A stretch of 64,000 nucleotides of DNA from Bacteroidaceae bacterium (GTDB lineage: Bacteria; Bacteroidota; Bacteroidia; Bacteroidales; Bacteroidaceae), in contig JAFZGA010000002.1 of the NCBI GenBank assembly GCA_017555585.1, positions 83,159 through 147,158 of the forward strand, read 5' to 3'. A model generated the notes under the pieces. It saw only the letters and a program-made list of their open reading frames with translations. It was not told the DNA's origin and ran no database searches. Within the stretch, counting starts at the first letter, position 1; every line of letters starts with the position of its first letter. A program made the translations under genes and the position numbers. This document shows, in pieces, positions 10,054 to 18,339 of this stretch.

Positions 10054-10150
10054 GTGACGGTATTAGCAGATTATACCATTATTTAACTCTAAAAATGCCA
10101 CAAAAACAGATATTTTGTGACGGTTTTGTGACGGACTCAGACACCGTCAC
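10054..10150. promoter_or_regulatory. Candidate integrase arm-type sites, island 1 left end
   Basis: GTGACGG occurs at 10054-10060, 10117-10123 and 10128-10134, followed by the inverted form CCGTCAC at 10144-10150. The same motif (GTGACG twice, then inverted CCGTCAC) lies just upstream of the integrase gene at the other end of the island (20945-20972). Function is inferred from this symmetry. Confidence 0.55.
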
Positions 10151-10421
10151 AAATGTGTAATGCACTCCTTTTTATATCTAATGAACGACCTCCTTTCTCT
10201 TTTGGTTAGCTTTGGCAAAAATAACCATTCATGCATTATCAAGCAATTTAATTAAATCCAACTTGATAACAATACTATATCTTTTTTAAGCATTTCAACT
10301 TACTGTATATTGTGGTATTTTGCAGGTTTTAAAACACCTAAAAAACAAAAATAAGAAATCTATTAACATAGAATATCCAACCATTATAATTCTTCATTTG
10401 GCAATGCATTAATCGCATAGT

Positions 10422-10444
10422 ATAATATCAGCAGATGATATTAT
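10422..10444. promoter_or_regulatory. Perfect inverted repeat upstream of small gene
   Basis: ATAATATCA (10422-10430), a 5-base spacer, TGATATTAT (10436-10444). It sits 25 bp before the start at 10470 and could be an operator or leader hairpin. The preceding 10160-10420 is AT-rich and shows no gene. Confidence 0.4.
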
Positions 10445-10469
10445 TGTATAAATCTTTAAAACATGCTTT

Positions 10470-10661
10470 ATGGAGAAATTAACGAAAAGAAAAAATGCAA
10501 GGTCAAAGGGTTACACACAACTTAAACCTAAAAGACGTAACGAGAAGCAAGAAGTTGCTTACATTCTCACTGATATAAAAGAAACTGTTGTTACTGAAAA
10601 CTTCTACCAACCAATTCCTGTAAGTATTCTAAAGTATTATATGCCTAAAGGGATGCTCTGA
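10470..10661 (+). CDS. Small basic protein, unknown function
   Basis: 63 aa, very basic in the first 30 residues (MEKLTKRKNARSKGYTQ...), then a more hydrophobic tail. No family recognised. Support for a real gene: a dyad just upstream and a clean intrinsic terminator starting at its stop codon. It is the only plus-strand gene of island 1 and the first after the left junction, a position often used for excision or regulatory factors; that role is a guess. Confidence 0.5.
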   Translation: MEKLTKRKNARSKGYTQLKPKRRNEKQEVAYILTDIKETVVTENFYQPIPVSILKYYMPKGML

Positions 10662-10702
10662 AAAAAGCCAACTTACCGTTATATGGGTAGGTTGGCTTTT
10701 TG
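10662..10702. terminator. Intrinsic terminator, convergent genes
   Basis: AAAAAGCCAAC...TACC pairs with GGTA...GTTGGCTTTTT around a 7-base loop. It has A-runs and T-runs on both sides, so it can stop transcription from both 10470 and 10706. Confidence 0.85.
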
Positions 10703-10705
10703 TGA

Positions 10706-11320
10706 TTATTTCACGTCTTCTAAGAAATCTGAATTGAATATATCTACAGGAGCAACCGCATATTGTGCTTTGGTGATTCCTCGCTTCTTCATTGCCATTT
10801 CAATCTTTGGCAGTTTGTCTGTCCAAAGAATTAGATAGTCGCTCACTTTCTTGGGCTTGCACAACTCAATGCCTAATTGATTTTTATAGATGTCGTATAT
10901 CAATTCTGAACAATAGTACTTGTCATTATCAAACCTAAAAGCCAAATCATAAGGTTTTCCAAGGTAACTTTTATATTTAATTTTGATGTTCTCTTTATTG
11001 GAACGCTTCAACCAATATTTGCTATCTACCCCACGAGCAATGAACTTATCCAATGGAGTAAGTACCAATGTTTTCAATGTTTCAAGAACATAAGGTTTCC
11101 CGTTCTTCATTACAATAATTCCGCAATGAGTAATTTTAGAACGAGTAGCAATTTGAAGCAATGGAGATTGTTCTGATTGTGATGTTTGAAAAATCACATC
11201 CCCCTCTCTTATGTCCTTTATCGATTCTGTTTGGGCTGTAAACGTTTCTGTTAGCATTGAACTAAACGGTAACGCAAGTATCAGTAAAATTATTCCTAAT
11301 ATTATAAGTATCTTTTTCAT
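10706..11320 (-). CDS. YiiX-type permuted papain-fold (NlpC/P60-like) protein
   Basis: 204 aa with one N-terminal membrane segment (residues 3-22), so it is probably exported or anchored. The body matches the YiiX/YebB circularly permuted papain fold: REGDVIFQ start, catalytic His65 in THCGI, an acidic residue in YVLE (Glu80), and Cys137 in YYCSELIYDIY. In these permuted enzymes His precedes Cys, as here. Relatives act on amide or lipid-amide bonds of the envelope. The substrate is unknown. It lies last in a minus-strand row of island cargo with a membrane protein and a TPR lipoprotein. Confidence 0.75.
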   Translation of the reverse strand: MKKILIILGIILLILALPFSSMLTETFTAQTESIKDIREGDVIFQTSQSEQSPLLQIATRSKITHCGIIVMKNGKPYVLETLKTLVLTPLDKFIARGVDSKYWLKRSNKENIKIKYKSYLGKPYDLAFRFDNDKYYCSELIYDIYKNQLGIELCKPKKVSDYLILWTDKLPKIEMAMKKRGITKAQYAVAPVDIFNSDFLEDVK

Positions 11321-11368
11321 AATTTTGTGTTATGCAAATAATCAATAAAATTCAAGTAAAAACTTTTG

Positions 11369-11863
11369 CTATGCGTGTTTTTTGATAGTTCGTTTTATCA
11401 ACCAATTAGTAAACAGAGCCAACAGATAAAGTACCACAAAAATAATAAGATTTACAATATAGTACTCAGTCCAGCCTTTTTTATAATATGGCATATTTGT
11501 TGGAATGTCAAGATGTGTGCTTAAAGCATTAAGGTCATCAAAGCAAATTGCAAATGCTGTATCGCAATCCATATTGCCATATCTGTTGAACAAGAAAATG
11601 CCCAATAGCACAAACGGTACATTGTACAAAACAGTCAATATAAGCACCGCTTGCCTACGTGTTGTAATCCCTTGCCTCATTTTCTTTACCGCTACATAAA
11701 TAACCGATAATGCAGATAGCATTAGCACTGCATATTGTAGGTATAGATTGATGTAAACACAAGCTTCGTTGTATGTCCATCCAAACAGTTTGCCAAGCAG
11801 TGACATTATCTCACAACAGGCGAAAAAGATTAACGATACTATGTAGAAAAGAATGTTTGTCAT
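11369..11863 (-). CDS. Four-helix membrane protein, unknown function
   Basis: 164 aa with about four hydrophobic segments (residues 1-20, 36-58, 68-92 and 133-155) and a basic C-terminus (NWLIKRTIKKHA). The loop between helices 3 and 4 holds two cysteines. No family recognised. It is 23 bp from the upstream lipoprotein gene and 48 bp from the YiiX-like gene, so the three look like one envelope-directed operon. Confidence 0.6.
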   Translation of the reverse strand: MTNILFYIVSLIFFACCEIMSLLGKLFGWTYNEACVYINLYLQYAVLMLSALSVIYVAVKKMRQGITTRRQAVLILTVLYNVPFVLLGIFLFNRYGNMDCDTAFAICFDDLNALSTHLDIPTNMPYYKKGWTEYYIVNLIIFVVLYLLALFTNWLIKRTIKKHA

Positions 11864-11886
11864 TTATCTAAATAATCAATAGGATT

Positions 11887-12510
11887 CTAATATTCATTCT
11901 CTGTTGCATAGTAAAGTATAAGGTAATTCTCCAATTCTATATTTGTTGAGTCTAATTGTAATGCTCTATTTGCATAATATCCCATTTCTTTATAAAAATT
12001 GTTTTCGTGGAACAAACGCACCGCACTCAAATAATTGTTTACAGCCAAATCTTTTTTGCCTTGTTCCTCGAAAATCTCGGCAAGCCAAATATAGGGACGT
12101 GCATAACAAGGATTGCACTTGATAGCTTCGTTGTACGCATTGATGGCTTCTACAGTATCTCCTTTAAATAAGAATAAACTTCCCATTTCTTGGTACAGTA
12201 ATTGTGGCTTTTCTGATGATTGAATGCTATTTTTTAGCAATTGAATAGCTTTGTCATATTCCCTTTTGAAACCGTATGCTGTTGCATAGGAAAGTGCCAT
12301 ATTGTTCATTTTTACTTCCAAAGATTTCAATGAATCCAATGCAGAAAGCATCGCATCTCCCTCTTGCCTTTCTTGATGAAAAAGCAATGTGTCAATCATT
12401 TCTTGAATGAGAGTATCTTTATCTACGATGATTTTTTCTTTGTTACACGAAGCAAAAAGCGTACAGGCAAGTAGTGCGATTGTTAGTGATTTAAGTGTGT
12501 TTGTTCTCAT
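11887..12510 (-). CDS. TPR-repeat lipoprotein
   Basis: 207 aa. A lipoprotein signal with lipobox FASC (Cys22) is followed by helical repeats of TPR type, for example residues about 95-165 (LLYQEMGSLFLFKGDTVEAINAYNEAIKCNP, then YARPYIWLAEIFEEQGKKDLAVNNYLSAV). TPR lipoproteins usually hold protein complexes at the envelope. It heads the operon with the four-helix and YiiX-like proteins. Confidence 0.7.
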   Translation of the reverse strand: MRTNTLKSLTIALLACTLFASCNKEKIIVDKDTLIQEMIDTLLFHQERQEGDAMLSALDSLKSLEVKMNNMALSYATAYGFKREYDKAIQLLKNSIQSSEKPQLLYQEMGSLFLFKGDTVEAINAYNEAIKCNPCYARPYIWLAEIFEEQGKKDLAVNNYLSAVRLFHENNFYKEMGYYANRALQLDSTNIELENYLILYYATENEY

Positions 12511-12530
12511 ATTTGTTTATTTTAAGCAAT

Positions 12531-12635
12531 CTAGTGGTGTTGAATAGAATATATTAAAAAAAACCGTGGTATAAGAAATCCTACCAAGATAATTGATAGG
12601 ATTCCTATAATGGTTCTTTTAATACATTTTTTCAT
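12531..12635 (-). CDS. 34-aa membrane microprotein
   Basis: Encodes MKKCIKRTIIGILSII followed by a further hydrophobic stretch and a short polar tail: a basic N-terminus plus one membrane span. Support for translation is a strong GGAGGAG site 9-10 bp before the ATG (about 12645-12651), rare in this AT-rich island. It ends 20 bp before the TPR lipoprotein start, so it may be the first gene of that operon. Function unknown. Confidence 0.45.
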   Translation of the reverse strand: MKKCIKRTIIGILSIILVGFLIPRFFLIYSIQHH

Positions 12636-12736
12636 ATAATCACTCTCCTCCACAATAGCCAATATGTTGATAAATGTTTTTCATTTAACAAAACCATAAG
12701 TTCAAATAAGTTAAATAGAGGGTTGCCACTCTTATT

Positions 12737-13102
12737 TTACTCAAGAAAATTTCTACCAATACGCAATGCTTCGTTTAGTGATATATTAGGTAATTTACAT
12801 GCTTTACATACAAGCGTCCAATAGAAGGTTTCATTAGGAGAAATATCTCCATCTACCCCCATCATAAAAACTAAGAGAGAAGCAAACAGTTCTTTTTTCT
12901 CAAAGTTCATTGATGATATAATTGGAGTTGCTTTATCGACATCATATTCGGAAGATAAGTTCATTTCTTCTTCAGTAATACCAATTTTTGCCCCAATTAT
13001 TGCTCCTAATTGAATTTCTGAATTTTCAACAACTCCGTCTGCCAATGCCATGTGTGAAAAATAATAATACATTGCAGCTTTTTCTTCTTTTGTGAAATAC
13101 AT
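12737..13102 (-). CDS. TerB-like small protein
   Basis: 121 aa, all-helical by composition. It has two internally similar blocks typical of TerB-like folds: SHMALADGVVENSEIQLGA (about residues 15-33) and LVFMMGVDGDISPNETFYW (about 78-96). In each, an acidic D-G-x motif sits in a helix-loop-helix. TerB-like domains occur in tellurite-resistance and phage-defence loci as membrane-linked metal or stress sensors. Assignment is by pattern only. Confidence 0.55.
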   Translation of the reverse strand: MYFTKEEKAAMYYYFSHMALADGVVENSEIQLGAIIGAKIGITEEEMNLSSEYDVDKATPIISSMNFEKKELFASLLVFMMGVDGDISPNETFYWTLVCKACKLPNISLNEALRIGRNFLE

Positions 13103-13185
13103 AATAATAAATTTTATTTCTTTGAAATGCTCAAAAAATGTTAGTAATTATTTTTAATTGAAAAGATAAATTCAAGATACAATAC

Positions 13186-13482
13186 TTATACTTTTAACAT
13201 TAATACCTTAAAAACTTCATTATATATCTCCATATCTTTAATTACGGGATTTTCTATTCCAACATACGTTAAACTTCCGTCGCGGTCATAAACAATACCG
13301 TTTGGGGCATGCCTACATACTCCCACAAGTAAACCAAATTTATAAAAGTTTATTTTTTCAGCATCAATAACAACTTTTCCTATAGGGCATTGTTGTTTAT
13401 AACCGTAAATTAATTCTTGTAACCAGACACAAGTACGTTGGTCTGAATATTGTACTCCTTCTGTTTTCTTTATCGTAATCAT
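13186..13482 (-). CDS. Hypothetical protein (98 aa)
   Basis: Not recognised. A small mixed alpha/beta protein without signal peptide or membrane segment. It starts 4 bp after the stop of the 139-aa gene upstream, so the two form a pair. The pair layout (two short unrelated AT-rich genes in an island) would fit a toxin-immunity or antitoxin pair, but nothing in the sequence proves that. Confidence 0.5.
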   Translation of the reverse strand: MITIKKTEGVQYSDQRTCVWLQELIYGYKQQCPIGKVVIDAEKINFYKFGLLVGVCRHAPNGIVYDRDGSLTYVGIENPVIKDMEIYNEVFKVLMLKV

Positions 13483-13486
13483 AATA

Positions 13487-13906
13487 TTAAGAGAATTTAG
13501 GGTAAATCATATTAAATATTTCAATATTGTCTGGAACAGTGGGAGCAAAGATACCTTGATAGTCCAATTCCTTACCCCAGAAAGAACATTTGTAAGCTGA
13601 ATCGTAGTAATAAATAAGATTACCATATTCTATATAGAAATTAGGTCCGAAATTGGGTATATAAGAATAGATACATCCTGAATATCCTTGTAACATAGGA
13701 TTATAACATTTCCCAAATTCGATTTTATTCTTAAATATCTTGATGCTTGGATTCTCGTTCTGAGCTAATATAATCCCATTTTCAATAGAACCAGAAAGGC
13801 ACATTGCAGCAACCCTCGTAATAGACTTTACGGAAGAATCCAATTGGATATTTATAGAATTAAGATAAAATCCGCCATTCATAGTATTCAATGTTATGCT
13901 CCCCAA
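13487..13906 (-). CDS. Hypothetical protein (139 aa)
   Basis: Not recognised. Beta-rich, many Asn, Ile and Tyr residues, no signal peptide. Its start lies 30 bp from an elaborate inverted-repeat region (13936-14121) that would form the 5' leader of its transcript if transcription begins beyond it. It is followed closely by the 98-aa gene. Confidence 0.5.
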   Translation of the reverse strand: MGSITLNTMNGGFYLNSINIQLDSSVKSITRVAAMCLSGSIENGIILAQNENPSIKIFKNKIEFGKCYNPMLQGYSGCIYSYIPNFGPNFYIEYGNLIYYYDSAYKCSFWGKELDYQGIFAPTVPDNIEIFNMIYPKFS

Positions 13907-13935
13907 TTCCCAGATGAAAGCGGATAAAAAAATAA

Positions 13936-14121
13936 GGTGTGGGAACTATATTTGCTTTATCCTTAGATTAGGTCTTCGCATTACCTTTAGCATAGATAAA
14001 ACAATAGCAACCCACACCAAAGGTTATGTCAAAAGCCAATAATGGCTGTACATACCAATGATGTGGTGCTACCGCTATCATCTTCATGCTAAAATTAAAG
14101 TTGCGAAGTTTAATCTAAGAA
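13936..14121. other. Structured intergenic region, possible pseudoknotted RNA
   Basis: Three nested complements form one long hairpin: GGTGTGGG (13936-13943) with CCCACACC (14011-14018), TTGC (13952) with GCAA (14007), TTTATC (13956) with GATAAA (13995). A second hairpin follows at 14022-14056. The loop of the first (13962-13980) is complementary to 14102-14119 in 16 positions, so it could form a pseudoknot. Either strand could be the RNA; a DNA-level site is also possible. Confidence 0.45.
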
Positions 14122-14295
14122 GATAATCTCAATAACACCTTTTTATAAAAAAGTCTTTCATACCGCCACTGCGGTACTGAATTATTGCAAATATAGATAA
14201 AAAATGGATAACCCAATCTAAATACAGTAATTTCTGTTTTTAATCCTAATTCATGTCAATATCTATTACCGATAGATTACAACATTCGTTAGCAT

Positions 14296-14335
14296 AAAAA
14301 AAACAAAGTGGCTAATCACTGAGAAAAGCCACTTT
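14296..14335 (-). terminator. Terminator of the short recombinase gene
   Basis: AAAGTGGCT (14305-14313) pairs with AGCCACTTT (14327-14335), followed on the minus strand by a run of T. It begins right after the stop of the gene at 14342. The stretch 14122-14295 also holds a 6-bp perfect hairpin (14161-14176) and no gene. Confidence 0.85.
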
Positions 14336-14341
14336 ATAAAA

Positions 14342-14929
14342 TCAGAAACTAAGACTATCATAAGTTTCTAAAATTTCTTCTTGCCTTAACCCTAAATATC
14401 GTTTAGTTATAGCAACAGAACTATGATTAAATAATTCCATGAGTTTAACTAATGCAAGTTCAGAATTTTCATTATTCATATTATAAACCTGTCGCCCAAA
14501 TGTTTTTCTAAGTGAGTGGCAAGAAAAGTTATTTATCTTAAGCCGATACCTTTTCTTTATTTCCTTAAAAATAACGTTAATTCTTTGAATAGAAAAAACC
14601 GTTCCTTTTTGACTTACCAATATAGGTGCTTTATCCCCTATCGGCTTTATATGTTTATAACATTCTTCAATATGCTTCTGTAATTGCTGATTCAAACGAA
14701 TGATTCTTTTTTTACCTGTTTTTTTCTCAAATATTGTAAATTCATTAGTCTTTAATATCTGATTCCAACGTAAAGCAAGAATATCAGATATTCGTAATCC
14801 TGTGAAACAGCCAAGTGCAACAAGAAGCGACATTTTATAATTTTCATCTTTTGCCAATTTCCTTATAAGGCTCATAGCAATTTCCCATTCTAAAAAATCG
14901 GCTGTTGTTGTAGAATATTTCAGTCCCAT
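14342..14929 (-). CDS. Short tyrosine recombinase (catalytic domain only)
   Basis: 195 aa, with only the catalytic domain of the phage-integrase family. All active-site signatures are present: Arg in TGLRISDIL, Lys in the beta-hairpin KKTGKKR, H-x-x-R in HSLRKTFGR, His in NHSSV, and Tyr in KRYLGL. It lacks the usual N-terminal core-binding domain, like the small FimB/FimE-type and Bacteroides invertases. It may therefore be a local DNA invertase or an element-encoded resolvase rather than the integrase of the island, whose gene is at 19722. Flanked by terminators on both sides, so it is a single-gene unit. Confidence 0.8.
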   Translation of the reverse strand: MGLKYSTTTADFLEWEIAMSLIRKLAKDENYKMSLLVALGCFTGLRISDILALRWNQILKTNEFTIFEKKTGKKRIIRLNQQLQKHIEECYKHIKPIGDKAPILVSQKGTVFSIQRINVIFKEIKKRYRLKINNFSCHSLRKTFGRQVYNMNNENSELALVKLMELFNHSSVAITKRYLGLRQEEILETYDSLSF

Positions 14930-14957
14930 AATATTCAGTTTTGAAGATTAAAAAATA

Positions 14958-15021
14958 AAAGTGAATGTTCTTAAAAGCATCATCTTATTAAAGCATTGAT
15001 ACTCAACAGAACATTCACTTT
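14958..15021 (-). terminator. Long-stem terminator
   Basis: AAAGTGAATGTTCT (14958-14971) is a perfect complement of 15008-15021. On the minus strand a T-rich run follows. It ends the DUF3871/microprotein transcript. Confidence 0.75.
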
Positions 15022-15026
15022 GTTAA

Positions 15027-15155
15027 TTAGCGAATATTTGTAAAAACAATATACGCGATAAGCAACACCAAGAAAAAAGGCGGAAATGCGAAACACAAAA
15101 CTACAACCGCTAAAATAATGATAACGGCTTTAATAATTAATACAGTATCTTTCAT
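15027..15155 (-). CDS. 42-aa hydrophobic microprotein
   Basis: Encodes MKDTVLIIKAVIIILAVVV and continues as one or two membrane spans to a short polar end (TNIR). Its ATG lies 2 bp after the DUF3871 stop, so translational coupling is likely, and a strong terminator starts right after it. No family recognised. Confidence 0.5.
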   Translation of the reverse strand: MKDTVLIIKAVIIILAVVVLCFAFPPFFLVLLIAYIVFTNIR

Positions 15156-15157
15156 AA

Positions 15158-16180
15158 TTAATCAATGAACCATTTGTATTTTTCGTCACCATGTAATGCC
15201 ATGTTTATGCCTACCGCCATTTCTGTAGCGTTTAAAGAACGGTCTAAGAACGAATCTATATAACTGCTCTTATTAGCACCTGTTAGAAGATTGTAGAACT
15301 TCCACATATTTAGTTCTCCACCTGTGCCACAGAAATTTTCATCGTTTATATACGATTTAGCAACAGAATTTATTTGTGTATCTGTCAGCAACATTCTTGG
15401 CAATCGTTTTTGCATAATATTAGGCAAACATTGATATAACCTCATTCTACCTAAAATTTGGCAAAATTGGTGTTCGCTCATCGTTGTATTCCCAAGAGTT
15501 TGCAATAAATGGATTTGTTTGGCTGGGTTAAAGTTGTTAAATAGTTCCAATGCACCATTATAGAGTTCTGAGACATTGGAAACTTTCAAATCGTCCTTAT
15601 ATCCGTCCGTAAAAATGCACATATTGCAACACACTTGATTTTTAAAGCCTATAGCCAATTTAAAAAGTTCTGGACTTTTCTTAGAATAAAGATTCATTTG
15701 GTTATAGGCTCTTACTCCAACTATTGAAAGGTTGAGTTTATTACCCTCAATCGTTTCATAAATGGTTGGTACATCAATACTGAAAGCACATCTTTCATAA
15801 TAAATAGTTTTTTCACTCTCCAACAGTTCATTTGCTTTCTTATGAATAGCTTCGGGGGTTCTTCCCTTAATCACATGCGATACGCGGATTTTTGGAGAAG
15901 ACACAGTTTCACCATTGAAGAAATCATTTGTAGCATCACAAACCGCATCAATAAATTGGGAATGGTTTATTGTCAATTCATTATCTTTGGCAAATACAGG
16001 AGTTATACACTCATTAGCTAAATGGTTAATCCCCACTTCCACTGTATTAGCTTCAATAAAATGCAAATCCTTTGGTAAGCATTGGTTATTTTCTTCCAAA
16101 ACAACTGTTGCATCGTCTGCGAATTGAGCTAAATTCACTTTTTCTCTTGCCTGTACAGGCATTAAAATCAAATCTCTCAT
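15158..16180 (-). CDS. DUF3871-family mobile-element protein
   Basis: 340 aa, soluble. The block FIEANTVEVGINHLANECITPVFAKDNELTINHSQFID (about residues 42-79) and the later region around VVGVRAYNQMNLY...LFKLAIGFKNQVCCNMCIFTDGYK match what I know of DUF3871 proteins, which are frequent on Bacteroides mobilisable islands and plasmids. Function unknown; its high conservation on such elements points to replication, copy control or transfer support. The 360 bp upstream (16181-16498) holds no gene that I can support. Confidence 0.65.
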   Translation of the reverse strand: MRDLILMPVQAREKVNLAQFADDATVVLEENNQCLPKDLHFIEANTVEVGINHLANECITPVFAKDNELTINHSQFIDAVCDATNDFFNGETVSSPKIRVSHVIKGRTPEAIHKKANELLESEKTIYYERCAFSIDVPTIYETIEGNKLNLSIVGVRAYNQMNLYSKKSPELFKLAIGFKNQVCCNMCIFTDGYKDDLKVSNVSELYNGALELFNNFNPAKQIHLLQTLGNTTMSEHQFCQILGRMRLYQCLPNIMQKRLPRMLLTDTQINSVAKSYINDENFCGTGGELNMWKFYNLLTGANKSSYIDSFLDRSLNATEMAVGINMALHGDEKYKWFID

Positions 16181-16498
16181 AATGATAAAATTTAATAGTT
16201 AATAATTCTTTTTATATCAAATATGAGGAGGGGAATAAAAGGGTAATGCACCACCAAGTTAAAGTATCTATGTAATTTTAGAGGATAGATAATTAAAGGA
16301 GGGGGGATTGAATAAAGTACCTCGGTGTTATTTTCTGTAAAACTGTAAATAGATAATGTTGGTAATAAGTACGCATATTATCAGTAACTGCTAATGAGGT
16401 ATGAATTTTCAGTTGGGGTTATATGTACCTTAATTCAGATGATTTTTTACAGGATTCCAAATCAGTCATTAACAGGCGATATTTTCCTGTACCCATTA

Positions 16499-16540
16499 GA
16501 AGGTAAGAGCCATAAGTAATTGCTTACCTACGGCTCTTTA
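16499..16540 (-). terminator. Terminator after the helix-turn-helix gene
   Basis: AGAGCC (16507) pairs with GGCTCT (near 16532), and the GTAAG/CTTAC segments pair inside. It lies directly past the stop at 16541. Confidence 0.6.
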
Positions 16541-17203
16541 TCAGTCCACAATAATATCTAATTTGGCTGGCTGTACGGCTTTGGCTTCCCTTTTTCGGAA
16601 ATCTGGTCGAGGTGCATTAGGTATTAGGAAGATGTCATTTCTCAGAATATGTATGCCTTTTTGGTCTCTACGGATGTAGCCTTTAGATTCCGCTTCGGAT
16701 AGATAATTTGAAATGGTGGATTTGCCTATCTTTAGCTCATTAGCTAATTGGTTTTGACTGTAAAGGGTGGTGTTTGTACCGTTCAGACACTTGCATTTCA
16801 GCAATATCAGAAATCCTTTAAGCTGTCTGCTTATGGGTTCATTATGTAATAACTCGGTAATAAAAACATAATGCTCGGTGTTGAGTTTATATCTACACCT
16901 TTGGAATCTTCCATATCGTCCTTTAATGTTGCTCTTAATAACTGTAAGTAGCCCACAAGATTGGAAATGATATAGCCAATCACTTATTTGGTCTGTGTCT
17001 TTTATTCCGTACTCATTAGCTAAAGTCTCTTGCTTTATGTCTGAGTAATAGGTTTTCAAATCTGCGTTGAGTGCAAGACAGTAGAACAGGTAAGCTTCTT
17101 TAGGCTTCAATTTGCCAGCAATGTGTTCGGTTATTCTGATGTACTTTGGCATTTGAGTTGAGTTGTTTTGGTAGGCATTGGAGTCTCCTCTATAATTTTC
17201 CAT
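16541..17203 (-). CDS. Winged-helix protein, replication-initiator or regulator type
   Basis: 220 aa, with two winged-helix-like segments. The first is about residues 30-100 (KLKPKEAYLFYCLALNADLKTYYSDIKQETLANEYGIKDTDQISDWLYHFQSCGLL). The second is about 125-185, with a clear helix-turn-helix (YSQNQLANELKIGKSTISNYLSEAESKGYIRRD). Duplicated winged helices are the design of plasmid Rep proteins and of element regulators. No catalytic motif seen. Between DUF3871 and the 312-aa gene it belongs to the maintenance core of the island. Confidence 0.6.
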   Translation of the reverse strand: MENYRGDSNAYQNNSTQMPKYIRITEHIAGKLKPKEAYLFYCLALNADLKTYYSDIKQETLANEYGIKDTDQISDWLYHFQSCGLLTVIKSNIKGRYGRFQRCRYKLNTEHYVFITELLHNEPISRQLKGFLILLKCKCLNGTNTTLYSQNQLANELKIGKSTISNYLSEAESKGYIRRDQKGIHILRNDIFLIPNAPRPDFRKREAKAVQPAKLDIIVD

Positions 17204-17343
17204 AATAGGTATTAGTATTTAGGTATTAGTAAGTAACCCCTCTGAATAGAACACCCCACACCCCCTAATTTGAACACTGCCTTTTAGCGTATTATAGGAC
17301 GGTTTTGGGGATTCTATCAGCCTTTAATAATCAATATAGGTCA

Positions 17344-17398
17344 AACCAAAGTTGGAGAAAACAGAAGCCTACCTCTCACATAGGCTTCCGCTTTGGTT
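17344..17398 (-). terminator. Terminator after the 312-aa gene
   Basis: Outer arms ACCAAAG/CTTTGGT and inner arms GAAGCCTA/TAGGCTTC make a long two-part hairpin immediately after the stop at 17401. The rest of 17204-17343 shows no gene. Confidence 0.7.
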
Positions 17399-17400
17399 CA

Positions 17401-18339
17401 TTAAGCAGCCGGAGCAAACTGTCTATTGCGTTCCAATTCCTTTATCCAAGATATAAGAACGGTTACAATGCAGGTTTCTTTCTCACCGCAACGCATAAGC
17501 TTTGTTCGCTCAACGTCATTAGCAGGGATTGTGTCTAATGCCTTATGAAGCTGTACAAGGGTATATCCCTCAGCCTTTTGCAAGTAGTTAAGTGCTCTGA
17601 TTGTATATCTCTTCTTAGCCTCATTAACACCAAAGGTTAAGCAAACTTTCTGATGAAGCTCTTTAGCTTCTGCGTAGCTTCTTCCGAGAGTACACATATC
17701 CTTAGGCTTGTAGCCTGTGGTCATCATGCTGGTTGTTACACCCTTAACCTGTACATCAAGATAAAGCTGTGCAGTGCTCGCTGGCATGTTTGTTTCTACA
17801 GCCAAGTCGTAGATAGCATTACAAACCTCATCGTTTGTTGCAAGGGCAGCAACACCCATTTTTTCCTTTGAGGTCAAGCCCCTGCTGAACAGGTTGGTTG
17901 TGCCTGTTACCTCGGCAAACTCCTGTACATCAGCAAATGAGTGTACTTCTACAGTCTTGAGTACCTCATCTATCGAGAAGCGATAATAGGTGTCTGCTGT
18001 TTCTACAGGAATGTAGACATTGGGTGTTCCTGTTGGGATTTCATTACCTTCGTAGTCAAAAAGAGCAATTTCTGCTGAGTAAAAAATTTCAGATGTTGAA
18101 ACGTGGTAGATTACGTTCAACATTTTCGACTTATCAATCATCTCAAGTTGCTTCATCTGAGAAGCCTTAAGGCAGTCCATAGAGTATTTATGGCGAGCAA
18201 GGATAATCTCCTGTACTTCGCCTTTAATCTTGGCTTTAAAAGTCTTGAACTGAACCATTTCTACACTTGCAGTAGCTACTGCGTTATTGCTCACTGTTGC
18301 GATTGAGTTCGCAGGTTTTGCTTTTTTTTCGTTTTCCAT
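17401..18339 (-). CDS. Hypothetical island-core protein (312 aa)
   Basis: Not assigned to a named family. The start is taken at MENEKKAKPANSIATV, 12 codons inside the longest frame, because a TAATAAA stretch typical of Bacteroides leaders lies just before it. It is soluble, with an Ala/Val-rich N-terminus, a middle part rich in strands, and a lysine-rich helical end (KRYTIRALNYLQKAEGYTLVQLHKALD). GC and codon use are richer than in the cargo genes on either side and look like a long-resident element gene. Probable element maintenance function, unproven. Confidence 0.55.
   Translation of the reverse strand: MENEKKAKPANSIATVSNNAVATASVEMVQFKTFKAKIKGEVQEIILARHKYSMDCLKASQMKQLEMIDKSKMLNVIYHVSTSEIFYSAEIALFDYEGNEIPTGTPNVYIPVETADTYYRFSIDEVLKTVEVHSFADVQEFAEVTGTTNLFSRGLTSKEKMGVAALATNDEVCNAIYDLAVETNMPASTAQLYLDVQVKGVTTSMMTTGYKPKDMCTLGRSYAEAKELHQKVCLTFGVNEAKKRYTIRALNYLQKAEGYTLVQLHKALDTIPANDVERTKLMRCGEKETCIVTVLISWIKELERNRQFAPAA

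Larger units (their letters stand above)
9749..10150 (+). repeat. Attachment repeat, copy 1 (left junction of island 1)
   Basis: Runs from the internal ATGACAGATAC of the GGGtGRT gene, through the stop and terminator, into a non-coding tail. The tail shares blocks such as CAACACCACTACCCTAA, ACCATTATTTAACTCTAA and AATGCCACAAAA with the copy at 21065. The ending GCATTGAGCAAG and the downstream AAGGCTCAATTTT block are most like copy 4 (40013). Confidence 0.85.

Noticed and set aside
14958-15021. 14-bp inverted repeat next to a recombinase as an invertible segment
   Set aside because: The 36-bp interval holds no promoter and the stem is followed by a T-rich run, so a terminator explains it better.
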